DNA of 64,000 bases from Tanypteryx hageni. Lineage: Eukaryota > Arthropoda > Insecta > Odonata > Petaluridae. The translations under genes and the position numbers were made by a program. Location of the stretch: NCBI GenBank assembly GCA_028673005.1, contig CM054115.1, positions 4,075,501 through 4,139,500 on the forward strand, in the 5' to 3' direction. This document shows positions 21,190-32,960 of this stretch, in pieces; position 1 is the stretch's first letter, and each line of letters begins with the position of its first letter. The notes beneath the pieces are model-generated. The model was not told where the DNA came from. It saw only the letters and a list, made by a program, of their open reading frames with translations, and searched no databases.

Positions 21190-21194
<5 letters not shown>
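20983..21194. repeat. Second PLE terminal-repeat inverted structure with decayed hammerhead
   Basis: ATGGATGTCAACAAGGTGTT near 20985 is inverted at 21163-21190 (AACACCTTGTTGACATCCAT), giving arms of about 30 bp around a copy of the right arm of the 16860-17128 palindrome. The hammerhead position reads CTGAAGA (from about 21024) but GAAA is replaced by GGGG, so the ribozyme core is broken here. Confidence 0.7.

Positions 21195-21276
<82 letters not shown>
21193..21276. repeat. (TA)n microsatellite
   Basis: About 84 bp of uninterrupted TA next to the 3' end of PLE copy C. Confidence 0.95.
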
Positions 21277-21278
<2 letters not shown>

Positions 21279-22215
21279 CTAAAAGAAAAGAAAAGGTAGT
21301 GATGAGGCTGGCAACAAGGTGTTGAGGGAAGCCCAGCGGACACTTACCAAGTTGAGGACCAAGCTGGCAGGCTGCTGGGGGCGTCGAAGAGACACGTAAA
21401 ACACATGAACACAAAAACTCACGCAAGCTTATCGGGCCTATGCCCTTCTTCAGCGAAAGAGTAACGTAAAGTGACACACTGGGCGGGGAATGACAGGGTG
21501 ATGTGGGAAGGTTGATGATTGGAGGAGGTGAGGAGTAGGAGGGGTGGATAGCCAATAAAGAGGGAGTGTGGTAAGGGAAAGTGATAATAACTACAATGTA
21601 ACAAGGAGACATTGTAAGGGGGCTAATAGGGCTAGCGGAGGTTGAGGCCAGGCGGAGAGAAAGAGTCGAGAAGATGGATATGTGCTAGTTCCCAGTGTCG
21701 GAGAAGGGGGGCAGGAGTGTCATAGGGTAAAGCGCGAATAATCCTAACATTGTAGCAACTATTGAAGGGGACATTATTGGTATTAGCGTGTAATGCAACT
21801 GGGAGAGGGCGTCTGAGAGAAACGCTATTCCGGTGACCGTTCATTCGGATGTTTAACGGATTGCTGGTAGGGGTAGGTGATGTTGGTGGAGGGACTCGAG
21901 AAAGAAGATGATGGTAGGTGGATAGGGCAAGTGAGGCAGCGAGGTTTTCCGCAGGGGTGGGAGCCTATTGCAAGAAGCGTGGTAAAAGTGGGAAGTTCCT
22001 TCCTCCACAAGATATTTCCCAAATTTGGGGGCCGGCGGAAGGAGAGGTGCGGAGGATTGGCAAAAAGGTTGATAAAGAGGGACTGATGGGAGGAATTGGG
22101 TGGGCAGCATGAAGGATTGTTTAGAGAGCTTCGTGGATACCAGGGAGGAAAAGTGTCGTAAGAGTGAGTGGAGGGGTAGATGCAGGAATAGTGGGTGTGT
22201 GAGGATGAGATCCAT

Positions 22216-22217
<2 letters not shown>
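21277..22217 (-). pseudogene. Penelope-like element C: C-terminal fragment with internal deletion
   Basis: Minus-strand pieces match copy B: GNILWRKELPT and CGKPRCLTCPI (21900-22020), then MNGHRNSVSLRRPLPVA to ELAHIHLLDSFSPPGLNLR with a stop at 21632. The GIY-YIG core between them (NVIYLLTC...YVGL in copy B) is deleted. The 3' untranslated part (21290-21630) contains the hammerhead-like segment. TA arrays flank both ends. Confidence 0.85.
21425..21460 (-). ncRNA. Decayed hammerhead ribozyme core, PLE copy C
   Basis: Minus strand: CTGAAGA (21453-21447), stem II GGGC...GCCC and then GATA where GAAA is required, followed by AAGCTT. The substitution in the GAAA box predicts loss of cleavage. Confidence 0.5.

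Positions 22218-22268
<51 letters not shown>
22218..22268. repeat. (TA)n microsatellite
   Basis: A TA array lies between PLE copy C and the 3' end of RTE copy 1. Confidence 0.95.
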
Positions 22269-22271
<3 letters not shown>

Positions 22272-25200
22272 TCATACTGCTGTCCAAAGACAGGTTTTAG
22301 CTGAATTGCTGTCTCCATCTCTCTCTCTCCCTAGAAGCCTCTTTTATACCTCTATAATATAATTCGTGCTTTATATTCTCTAATATTCCTATTCTTTTTC
22401 TCCCTCTTCCTCTTCTTCCGCGAATTTTGCCTTCTAAGATCGTCCTTTGTGAACACTGTCCTCTCAATATGTGCCCTATCCAATTTGCTTTTCTTTTCCT
22501 GATTGTTTTTATTAGCATCCTTTCTTCTCCCACCATTTCTAATACTTAATCATTTCTCTTCCTTTCTGTCCATTTCACTTTCATCATCCTCCTCCATGTC
22601 CACATCTCAAGACTTCTAAATATTTTTCCTCCTTTCTCCTTACCGTCCACGTCTCTAGACCATAAAGAGCTATGCTCCATATGTAGCATTTTGCTAATTC
22701 CTTCCTTGTTTTTAAATTTATTTTCTTGCTTGTGAGAAGCCCCTTCTTCTCGTTAAATGCTGCTTTTGCCATTGCAATCCTACTGCTGATGTCCTGTGTA
22801 CTACTTCCATCCTGCGCTAAAATACTGCCAAGATATTTGAAACTACTTAACTTGTTCCAATTTTTGGCCATTTACCATTATATTTAATTCTTTATGTTCC
22901 TTTGAAACCACCATGACTATTGTTTTTTCTGTATTGATCTTCATTCCATATTTTTGGCCAACCTCCACTAGTCTGTCTGTCATCCTCTGAAGCTCTTTCT
23001 CGCCTTCTGCTATTAAGCCCTGATCATCTGCGTATTTAATGGTGGTAATACTTTCACCTCTTATCTTAAATCCTTTCTCTTCCATCAATGCTTCTTCTGT
23101 TATTGTTTCTTCATAAATATTAAATATCGCTGGTGAAATAGGACATCCCTGCCTCATTCCCCTCCCTATTGAAGTACATTGTGTTTCTTCTGCTTTAACC
23201 CTGACTCCAATCTTTTGATCAAAGGTTTTTAAGCAGTCTTTTAGCTTTTCAATCTATTCCTATTTTATTTAAAATACCCAACATTTTATCCCATTTCACT
23301 AGGTCAAAAGCTTTCTCCCAATCTACAATACAAAAATGCATATCTTTATTGACTTCTAGCGCTCTTTCTATCATCATCCTCATACATCTTATAGAATCTC
23401 GAGTCCCTCATCCTCTTCTGAAACTAAGCTGAATATCTTGCAGCTCCTTTTCTATTTTACCTTCAATTCCTTCTTGTTAGAACTTTAGCTGTATGGGAAA
23501 TTAAACTAATAGTTCTGTAATCCTTACAACTTTTTGCATTGTTCTTTTTCTCCAGTGGTACCATAACAACATCTAAAAAATCTTCAGGCCATATGCCAGT
23601 ATCATATACTTGTTTAATGAATTTTGTGGGTTGCTTAACTGCTTTCGACCCCAAAACCTTAGGAACGTCCACTGGTTGATCATCACTCCCAACAGCCTTC
23701 CTTCATTTCATGTCGTCAATTGCTCTTTTAACTTCAGACTCGAGAATAATTTGTCCTAGCTGATCTTTTTCCACATCCTCTTTTTCATTTAATTCAATAT
23801 TTCTTGGCTTTCCTTCTTTGTCACACAGCACCTCAATGTATTCTTTCCACACATTCTTTACATTCTCTGGCTCCGAGACTATTTTACCACTTTTGTTCAT
23901 GATTCCTTTACGTCCTATCTTTCTTGCTTTTTTCTTGAATAGTTCCCTTGCTTTGCTATACATGAGGTCCGTTCTACAAATTCTTTCACACTCGACAATC
24001 TCCTCATATTTCTCATTTATCCACTGTTCTCTGGCTTTCTGTTTCCCTTCTTAAAGCATTATTTAACTCCTTGTACTTTCTTTGGCCTTCTTCAGTGTTT
24101 ATGTTCTTCCACTTTCTCCTCTTCCATTTTTTGCAGCATGGCTGCTGTGATCCACGGTTTTTTGTTTCTTTCACCCGTTATCTTTCTTACCTTCTTTTCC
24201 ATTGCATCTTTAATGTTGCTATGGATGTATCTCTCCTCCGCATCTACATTGTTCCTATTTTCTTCAGCTCTCTCCCCCAACCTTTCCTCCAGCTCAGTCA
24301 TGATAGCCTCCTTGTTCTTAAGGAGTTCCTCTAAGTTCCATTTCTTGTTAACTCTTATGTTTCTCTTAACGCTCTTCAGTCTACATTGTGTATTTGCCAC
24401 CAAAAGGCTGTGATGGTAATCGATATCTGCCCCTGGTAGTGTTTTCACATTTTTAATACTATTTCTAAATCTTTCATTGACTAGTATGTAGTCTATCTGG
24501 TATTATCTCTGGTTTCCTGGGCTTCTCCATGTGTAAAGACTCCGCTGGTGATGTTTAAACCATGTATTAGTTACAATCAATCTATTTCTATGGCAGAATT
24601 CCACAAGTTTCTCCCCTCTTTCATTTCTCTTCCCTAGTCCATATTTTCCCACTATGTTATCATCCTGTCCCTCTCCGACTACACTATTCCAGTCTCCCAT
24701 TACTATGGCGGTGATCCTTCCTTTTCCCTCCTCCTCCAATATCTCTGTAATCTGTTCATACATTTCATCTACTTCGTCATCACCAGCATTAGTTGTTGGC
24801 ATATACACTTGAATTATAAGCATTTCCACTGGCTCCATCTGAAGTTTTACGGCTATTTATCTATCATTAACTGTCACTACGTTGCTAATTCTTTCAGCTA
24901 TCTCTTTTCTCATTATAATCCTCACTCCCCTTTCCTTTTTCTCTCCTCCCGAGTAAATAATCTTAAATTTGTCTGAATGTATCTCACCTTCTCCTTCCCA
25001 CCGAACTTCACTAAGACCTACTATACCTACATTATTCCTTCTCATTTCCCTTTTTAAGTTCTCTAGTTTATCCCCTGAATTCATAGTCCTAACATTCCAT
25101 GTGCTTATTCTTAATTTCTCACTACTTGCTTTCTTCTTATTAATGTTACATTTCCTCTGTGCATCACCTAGGGTAGTCCCCACCTGGAGATTGGGGTACT

Positions 25201-25567
25201 ATTTTACCTCCAGAATATTTTACCCCAGAGAGATCCATAGAGGTATTTGCAGCTTTTCTGCCTATCGTGTAAAATATAATGAGGTAGTTTCCCCTTGCTT
25301 TCCTCATCGCAGTTTCACAGAGTGATTACCCATCTGTAGCTGTTCAGATCCAAATGATCACCACCTACAGAGGTACTGTGCAAGCTGCTGCCCTTGCAGA
25401 AGGGGATGTAAAACCCCCAGGACTGCTTCTTAGTCTGACTCTTCCCCTCAGACCTTTCCGGCTTGGATGGTCCTACCAGGAGAATGATCTCCCACCGGAA
25501 TAGCTCCTTGGTTCATAAGAGTACACAAACCCTCCCATCTCTGGAAGGTTATGCAGTCCTTAGGGAA

Positions 25568-25569
<2 letters not shown>
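22269..25569 (-). pseudogene. RTE-type LINE, copy 1, full length but degraded
   Basis: Minus-strand reading follows the intact copy at 33488-36817 almost throughout: LRISTWNVRTMNSG and GLSEVRWEGEG (endonuclease, about 24995-25115), VMGDWNSVVGEG (about 24680-24715), DFLDVVMVPLEKKN (about 23540-23590), MRQGCPISPAIFNIYEE (motif B, 23110-23157), IKYADDQGLIAEGE (motif C, 23000-23045) and RKRKANWIGHILRGQC near 22465-22510. At least seven frameshifts or stops divide it. The frame ends RWRQQFS* near 22311. The 3' end has CTGTC-TTTG-GACAG (22280-22293) and a short GATGAT tail. TA arrays abut both ends. Confidence 0.9.

Positions 25570-25651
<82 letters not shown>
25570..25651. repeat. (TA)n microsatellite
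   Basis: About 80 bp of TA abuts the 5' end of RTE copy 1. Together with 22218-22268 it suggests that the RTE inserted inside one TA array. Confidence 0.95.
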
Positions 25652-25656
<5 letters not shown>

Positions 25657-25659
25657 GTA

Positions 25660-26007
25660 AAACTCCTTATTTACACTTTTATAGTAATTAGATTTTTTAC
25701 AGTTGTCCCAGTTTTTTGCTGGTCAGTATATTAATGACAAAAATGACATATTTGGACCAGATCGACTCAGCAGGGGTTCCACAATTGTAAAGTTAAACTT
25801 TTCGGTAATTTGGAAGGAATTGGCCAAATCGATTTCAATGAAACTTCGTATGATGTAGGCATGTAACACAAAATAACAAAATCAAGATATTTGGTTTAGA
25901 TTTAGAAAGCAGGGCTGTCACAATACAAGAAATAATAAAAAATCTTTTTACATGTATTTGTGTTATACTGTCAACATTACCCAAATTTAATGCTTATAAT
26001 ATACACA
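25660..26007. repeat. MITE-like terminus and interspersed repeat
   Basis: ACAGTAAAACTCCTTATTTA at 25662 resembles the termini at 42329 and 57951 (pogo/Tigger-type). The stretch around 25765-25815 (GACTCAGCAGGGGTTCCACA, then AATTGTAAAG) resembles 30284-30340, marking an interspersed repeat. No coding sequence. Confidence 0.45.
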
Positions 26008-26043
26008 TCATCGTAGTTAGTCTGTCCGTAGACAGGTCCGTGA

Positions 26044-27405
26044 TTATTCTTGGTTAAACCTGGTTCTCCATATACTCCTATTTTCCGCTGTCCTCTTTAT
26101 ATCTTGATAACTCTCTTTTCCTTTCAAATCGTCTATCAGCTGAAACCTTTTCCTACCTCTTTCCATTTTCCCATCTAGTTTTTCTTCTAACACATCTTTA
26201 ATCATACTCTCTCTCCTCAGGTAATGTCCAACCCAGTTAGCCTTCCTCTTTCTGATAGTCTGTATAATCATTCGCTTCTCTCCTATTCTTCGTAGCACTT
26301 CATCGTTTTTCATCCTATCTGTCCATTTTATCTTCAGCATTCTCCTCCAAGTCCACATTTCAAAGCTTTCCAAGTATTTGATGTCATTTTTCCTTAGGGT
26401 CCATGTTTCTGCCCCATACAATGCTATACTCCATACGTAGCATTTTATCAACTTCTTGCGGATATCTTCCCTTATATTCCCTGTAAGTAGTTGTTTCTTT
26501 CTCCTGAAAGCCGCTTTTGCTTTTCCTATTCTAGTTCTGATCTCATCCGTACATTTTGCCTCCCGTGTTATGATACTTCCAAGGTATTTATATTCTGAAA
26601 CTTGTTCTAATGGCTTTCCCCCAATAGTTATGTTCAGATTCTCTTCTTTACCCGATATTCAAATGACCTTGGATTTTTCTGTATTTATTTCCATACCGTA
26701 TTTTCTACCTGTTATCACTAGTCTATTTATCATTTTTTGTAGCTCCTCTTCCTTTCTTGCTAGAAGTACTTGATCATCTGCGTATTTTACTGTTCTTATA
26801 ATCCTTCCTCCAATTTTGAAATCTCCTGTGCCTTCTAAAGCTTCTTGCATTACACTTTCTCCATATATATTGAATAGGGTTGGCGATAGGCAGCAGCCTT
26901 GTCTTACTCCTCTACCGATATTTATCCCGCAGGTGTCCACATTCTCAAACCTGACCTTTACAACTTGATTCTCATATAGATTCCTAATCAGTCTCCTGTC
27001 TTTCCAGTCTACACCTATATTCTTTAATATCTTCATCAACTTTACCCAATTTACTCTATCAAAGGCCTTCTGCCAGTCTACGAAACATGCGCAGATATCT
27101 TGACTGTACTCTATTGCCCTTTCTGATATGATTCTAACTACTCCTATAGCATCTCTAGTTCCTCGTCCTTTTCTGAAACCGAATTGATCTTCCCCTATTA
27201 TTTCTTCTGCCTTTTTCTCCAACCTTTTATTAAGAATCCCTGTGATGATCTTCTATGTGTGTGACAGAAGGCTTATCGTTCTGTAATCTTTACACTGCAT
27301 TGCCTTTGGCTTCTTCTTTAGAGGGATCATTGTTACTTCTAGGAAATCCTGAGGCCACTCTCCCGTGTCGTAAATCTTATTAATTAATTTCGTGATCGCT
27401 TTTAG
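26044..27405 (-). pseudogene. RTE copy 2: reverse transcriptase and C-terminal part of the ORF
   Basis: Beyond the inserted element the reading resumes (KAITKLINKIYDTGEWPQDF) and passes through QFGFRKGRGTRDAIGV, CACFVDWQKAFDRVNW (motif A), GVRQGCCLSPTLFNIYGE (motif B) and VKYADDQVLLARKEEE (motif C). It ends in the LINE C-terminal block RKRKANWVGHYLRRES and RFNQE*. Breaks occur near 27230-27250 and 26450-26660. RT catalytic Asp residues are retained. Confidence 0.85.
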
Positions 27406-27407
27406 TA

Positions 27408-28465
27408 CTGTATTTTCCGCCAGATACCGCGCACCAGCAGATAACGCGCATCTTAATAATTTTATCGAATTGAAAATTGTATACATAACGCGCAGACGAA
27501 ATTTTTCTGTTTCTGATAGAAAACTGAATCAGCGCAATTTCTTCTTTCAATTTTTTAATCCAACTTCAAATTCATCACGTGATTAGTCGTTCATTTGTTC
27601 TGGTTTTGGTGAACGGTGTGAATACGTGCTCAGTTATACTAATTACTAAAAGTTTTATAATAAAGCCCATGGAAAACAAAAATAAATTATGACGAAAATC
27701 TTATACTGCAAAATTTAAATTAGAAATAGTGAAAGTAGCCCAAGAAAAAGGAAATCGTGAAGCCGGAAGAATTTTTAGTGTAGGAGAATCCAGCGTCCGA
27801 GAATGGAGAAAAAGTGAAGCAATTCTCAATTGCTTGCATGAAAGAAAACGTTCAATGCGTTTCGGTGCGTTAACGGTGCTTGTGTGTTATCTCCATGACC
27901 CTTCTAGTCGTTCTATTCGTTTATTTTATGCTTGTTATTATTTACAATACAATCAACTCAACTGCGAGTATTTTCTGTAAAAGAGAAAATGCGTAAATGA
28001 AATGATCGGACACGGAGTTGGGTTGTTTCGGTTGGTTGTATTGTAAATAATAACAAGCGTAAAATAAACTAGCGAGTATGTTGAATTACGTTAGAACATT
28101 TAGTGATATTGTTTCATATGTTGCTTTATAGACTGATATATTTATAGGTATTACTAATTGAAATTGTATAATATGGAAATGCTTTAATTACGTGGTAAAA
28201 CGTGTATTTTTTTAATTGAATAATTATTTTCACTAGGAAATAATTTAAATTGCCATTTGATGAAAAGAATGTCTGCAAGTGTTTTTAAAATGTGACGAAT
28301 TGTCGTAAATTTCCATTACTATAAGAAAAGCATAACAATTACAACGAAATAACGTTCGCTTTGAAATACAATTTTTTTCCTGCGTATAACGCGCATAGTC
28401 ACATTTGCTCGATTTTTATATTTTTTTGTATAGATAACGCGCGCGGTATCTGGCGGAAAATACGG
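27408..28465. mobile_element. pogo-type TIR element, internally deleted, inserted in RTE copy 2
   Basis: Termini CTGTATTTTCCGCCAGATAC (27408-27427) and the inverted end ...CTGGCGGAAAATACGG (to 28465) are flanked by TA on both sides (27406-27407, 28466-28467). A second internal word, CGTATAACGCGCAT, echoes near the right end. The interior encodes only a short helix-turn-helix on the + strand (KLEIVKVAQEKGNREAGRIF, SVGESSVREWRKSE; 27715-27820), of the kind found at the start of pogo-like transposases. The DDE part is absent, so it needs a partner for movement. Confidence 0.85.
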
Positions 28466-28468
28466 TAC

Positions 28469-30096
28469 TTCTGATCCTATGACTTTAAGTATCCCAGCCG
28501 GTATTCCATCGCTGCCCGTTGCTTTCCCCTTCTTTAGTTCCACTATCGCCTTTTCTACTTTGCTCTCCATAATACTTGGTCCTAAGTTGTCTTCTTCAAT
28601 GTTTTCCTCATTTTCCAGTTCTATTTTTGCCGCTCCTGCCTGTTTGCTGTATAATTTCTTAATGTATTCTTCCCATACCTGTGCTACATCCTTTGTTTCT
28701 GAGACTATCTTCCCATCCGTATTCATAATTCCTTTACCACAAATTCCATTAGACTTCTTATCCTCTAATTCCAGTGCCCTAGCGTACATCATATCGTACC
28801 GTCCTAACTTCTCCATTTGTTCTATTTCATCACATTTTCCTTTTATCCAATTTTCTCTAGCTTTATCTGTTACCCTTCTCAACTCATTGTTTATACGCCT
28901 ATTGTTGGCTCTACCTTCTTCAGTGTTAACGTTTTTCCATTTTCGTCTCTCATCCATTTTCTCCAGTATTTCCTTCGTGATCCATGGTTTTCTGATTTTC
29001 TTCTCTTGTTTTCCAATCTCTTTATCCAAGGTATCCTTGATACTGGTTTTAATTTCATCCCATTCTATATCAATGGTCTTCGGTTTGTTTCCAACTTTCT
29101 TAGGTTATCTTCCAACTTCATACTGACTACATCCTGCCTTTCTTTCAGTTTTTCTAGATCCCAGGTCTGTCTTTCTCTTCTTGTTTTTCTTATTTGTTTG
29201 AGCTTTGTACTCATGTCAAGTACTAGAAGGCTGTGATCTGAATCAATATCCGCTCCTTGCATTGCCTTGGCGTTCTTTATGCTGTTCCTGAATCTTTGTT
29301 TTACAAGGATGTAATCTATTTGGCATCTCATTCTATCTCCTGGGCTTTTCCATGTGTATAACCTTCGTTTATGGTTTTTGAACCATGTATTAGTCACTAC
29401 AAGGTCATTATTGATGCAGAATTCTACGAGTTTCTCCCCTCCTCGATTTCTCTTCCCAAGTCCGTATTGCCCAACAATATTTTCTTCCTGTCCTTCTCCA
29501 ACTATGCTGCTCCAATCTCCCATTATTATGCAGTTTACCTTTCCTCTTCCGTCTTCTTTGTAAATTTCATTAATTTGCTCATAGATCTCATCTATTTCTT
29601 CATCTTCATGAGCTGACGTTGGCATATATACCTGGATTATCAGCATGTCCACTGGGACTGCTTTTAGCTTTATTGCCATCAGTCTATCGTTAGTTGCTAT
29701 TATCTTTGTCACGCTTTTCATCATATCTTTCCTAAGTACCTGAGCTCCCCTTTCCCCACTATTTCCTCCAGAAAAATCTACCGTGAATTCTTCCGAGTCG
29801 AACTGTCCTTCTCCCTCCCATCTAGTTTCGCTTAGCCCTATAATGTCAACTCTATTTCTTCTCATTTCTTCTTTCAAGTTTTCTAGCTTTCCTGCCTTTC
29901 TCATAGTTCTTACGTTCCAAGTCCCTATTCGTAATGTACTTTCGACAGATGTTTTCCTCAAGGCACTCCCCGCCCGGAGATCCGATTGAGGGACTATTTT
30001 ACCTCCGGATTGTTTTACCTCGAGAGAACTCATATTGTCCAACCATATAATCTTTACTAGGCATTGTAATGTGGTAGTATCCCTCTTGCTTTCCAC
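28469..30096 (-). pseudogene. RTE copy 2: endonuclease and linker part of the ORF
   Basis: The frame from 30096 holds an apurinic-type endonuclease: LRIGTWNVRTMRKAG, IIGLSETRWEGEG, LIIQVYMPTSAHEDEE, CIIMGDWSSIVGEG and ADIDSDHSLL, with the usual N, E, D/N and SDH residues. A shift near 29065-29090 leads to the linker (IRKPWITKEILEKMDERRKW, then EEYIKKLYSKQAG). The reading reaches KGKATGSDGIPAGILKVIG, where the TIR element begins. The N-terminus KQSGGKIVPQSDLRAGSALR matches the start of the intact copy, supporting the shared origin. Confidence 0.85.
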
Positions 30097-30239
30097 ATCG
30101 CAGTACTGTAGCCGTTCAAATCGTCCTGATCACGCCTACAGCTGTATTGGATTTAGACCCAACCAACATCATTTGTTTTCGGCTCTATACCATACTGACA
30201 GTACTGCTGCCTACTGCCAGGCACTGATGATAGTTTTTT

Positions 30240-30637
30240 TTTAATATACACCTATATACAAAACCATATTAGCATATTTAAAGGATCAGCCAAACAGGGG
30301 GGCCACAATTACAAATTTAACTTTCAGTAATTATGGATTTGAAAGTAATTAGCGGAATGGATTTCAATTAACTTTTGTATATGAGATTTGTACAACATAC
30401 CGTAATGAAATCAAGATCATTAAAGCGGAACCGCAGAGCATGTATTTATAGAAAATTGACCTGATGGATTTTAACCAAATATGGTATATATAATCTTATA
30501 TAAATAAATAACCAAAATATATTTCAATCAGGTCGACTAAACAGAGCTACCACAATATCAAGGTTAGTTAATGGTTTCAGGCATCACTTGGTGGAATTTC
30601 TTCATAATGTAAAATAAAGAGACTTGTTGTAATTCCA
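30240..30637. repeat. Interspersed repeat, no gene
   Basis: Two loosely similar segments (about 30284-30345 and 30525-30580; CAGGTCGACTAAACAGAG-like) resemble 25755-25815. Nothing codes. Confidence 0.4.
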
Positions 30638-30703
30638 CATAAATTTATTTAAAACGACCTAGGTTTCGTTGCAATGCAACATCGTCAGGTGAATAAATTC
30701 AAA
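30638..30703 (-). ncRNA. Hammerhead ribozyme at the 3' end of PLE copy D
   Basis: Minus strand: CTGACGA (30688-30682) fits CUGANGA, stem II is GTTGC-ATT-GCAAC (30680-30668), GAAA follows (30667-30664), then ACCTAGGT (30664-30657) as an 8 nt palindromic stem III, with C (30656) as the cleavage nucleotide. Stem I is supported by AATTTATT upstream and AATAAATT downstream of the core, which are perfectly complementary, with a small internal loop beside the core. This matches the type I, palindromic-stem-III hammerheads reported in Penelope-like elements. It is the best ribozyme candidate in the window. Confidence 0.75.
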
Positions 30704-32960
30704 GCCGGCAGCAATTTCTAGTAATAAGTACAATGGGTGGGTGGGGGAAGGTGAGTTGGGGAGAATAAAGAAAGGAATCGTGGGGCAAACATTATTGGAG
30801 GAAAGGAGTGAAGGTATGTTCGTGGGAAGGGGAGGGGGAGAAAACGGTTGAGCTTAGTGTTGTCCAGTAAGTTGGATAATGAGAAGACAATGGGGATAAT
30901 TGGTAGGAATAATTAGATTAGTGGGAGGTCGAGAAGTGGAGAATGAAAAGGATACAAAATATCATTTAAAACTTCACAGCTTTTTGAAGCCACACATTGT
31001 ATAATTTCAAATTGTTCCAGAATATCAAGCCTGGTTCCCTTTCTTTCATAATGTAGGATTTTGGGAATAAAGTCGCTGTTGTGTCTACGTTCTAATAGAT
31101 GTTTGGCGAAGAGAGATGTTGTTTTGCTGTTTATGAAGCAAGAATGATGTTCTTTGATTCTTTCTTTGAATTTTCGTCCTGTTTGTCCTATATAAACGGC
31201 AGTACAATCTCCACAATGTAATTTGTAAATTCCACTTTTTCCAAATTTTTAATTTTGTCTTTTGTATGGCATAAAAGGTTTTTTAAGTTCTATCTATTGT
31301 AAAAAGCTGCTCTAATTTTATTTTTGGCAATTAATCTGTTAATTTTAAGGCATATATTGCCAAGAAATGGTAATCTTCGCCATTGTGGTTTCAATTCAAC
31401 AACAGGGATCGTTATTTATATATATTTGTTTCATGGCTAGTTGGGATCGTTTCTCTTGAATAATATGTCAATTAATTTTTTATGGTAGCCGTTGTTTAAT
31501 GCTATTTGTTTAATAATTTGAAGTTCTTTCCTGACGTTGAAATCTGACAAAGGAATGTTCAATAGCCTGTGAAGCATGGAATGAAATACAGCAATTTTTT
31601 GTGAGAAATGGTGCCTTGAATTGAAGTGAATGATTTGGTCGGTGTTTCCTGAAAATGGCAAAATCTAAATTTCTATTTACCTTTGATATGGTGATGTCTA
31701 GAAAGTTTAGGGACCCGTTGATTTCTGTTTCACATGTGAATTTTATTGCTTTATTAAAAGAATTCAAGAAATTTAGGAAGATATCCAGTCTCCTTGATGA
31801 CCCAGACCACACACAAAAAATATCATCGACATAATGAAACCAACAGAAAACGTTTTTGACAATAGGATTCTCTGAAGGGAGAATAAATTACTTTCAAAAT
31901 TGTCCATGTAAATGTCTGCAAGTAGTGGTGACAAAGGAGAGCTAATGGCTAGGCCATCTAATTGTTTATAAAAACTTCCATTAAACTTGAAATAGTTTTG
32001 AGAAATGCACACTTTAATTAGGGAACTCAATTCACTGATTATTGGAGTGGGAACACCTTTCTTGATGAGGGTAATTTCAGTTAACTCCAGAGCTTCTTTG
32101 GCAGGAACACTGGTGACAAGATTGCACGCATCAAATTATACTAGGGTGCACTTTGGAGGGAGAACTTTTTGTGATAAGGTATTTGCTAATTCACAAGAAT
32201 ATTTGACACCGTGTTTTGTGGAGAACTTCGAATGTTGCCTGAAGATTGTATTTAATTTGTGTGCTAGGAGGTGATTCGGGGCTGAAACATTTGAAACCAC
32301 TGGCCTAATGGGGATGTTAGGTTTGTGAATCTTGGGAAATCCGAAGAATCTGGGCACTAGAGGATTCATTTGAAACAGCTTAAACACTTCACTGGGTTTA
32401 AACAACACTGAGCAGGAGACAATGGATGCTTTGAACTCTTTCTGGTAAATAGGAGTGGGATCACTGGGTAATAAAAACATCATTTGTCTTGATGAAATCT
32501 TCACACTTTTCAAACTAACTGTCTTTCTTCATGATGACAACTGAATTTCCTTTATCTGCTTTTTGCACTATGTGGTCATTAAGTGATAGTGAACGTTTGA
32601 TAGAATTTAATGCAAGGAGTTCTGGCATACTATGGGGTTCCTTGATTGAGCTCTGGGAAGAATGGTTTACAGGAATAAGTTTTTCAATTTCATGAGCGAT
32701 CCTTTGCTTGGCACCAGAAACATCTTAATTCACAATCTACTGAAAGGTTTTTTAAAACTTGAATTGATAATGGAATATTTGGCACATATTTTAAACTTTT
32801 TTCAAGTAGTGCTAGTTCTTTGGAATGGAATTTATGTTCAGACAAATTTACTATTCTGTCGCTGAACTTTTGTGAAGCTGCATTTTCCGGTTGAACCAAC
32901 TTTTGGCGGTTGAACTTTGAGATCAACATATGTTCCATAAAATACATTCTGTTCATTTAT
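30704..32960 (-). pseudogene. Penelope-like element D: RT plus GIY-YIG, near full length, several lesions
   Basis: From about 32956 the minus strand gives an N-terminal part (EKSLKYVPNIPLSIQVLKNL), then VQKADKGNSVVIMKKDS (about 32550), PRFFGFPKIHKPNIPIRPVV (32290-32350), a decayed motif A (FDACNLVTSVP, about 32120), LDGLAISSPLSPLLADIYMD (motif B, 31900-31965) and YVDDIFCVWSGSS (motif C, about 31800-31835). The thumb follows (31437-31660). The endonuclease reads SGIYKLHCGDCTAVYIGQTG, KFKERIKEHHS and LEQFEIIQCVASK (30990-31235). It belongs to a different family from copies A-C. Frameshifts or stops occur near 32515, 32140, 31800, 31560 and 31250. A hammerhead lies just past its 3' end. Confidence 0.85.

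Larger units (their letters stand above)
26008..30232 (-). mobile_element. RTE-type LINE, copy 2 (divergent subfamily), interrupted by a TIR element
   Basis: This is a second RTE on the minus strand, clearly related to copies 1 and 3 but divergent along its whole length. Its 3' end carries CTGTC-TACG-GACAG (26022-26035) followed by a GATGAT-type tail. The 5' boundary is set approximately at a poly-T/A tract near 30232. A 1,058 bp TIR element occupies 27408-28465. Confidence 0.85.

Noticed and set aside
28479..29236. Two long + strand frames over RTE copy 2
   Set aside because: Antisense of the RTE linker region; no motif of their own.
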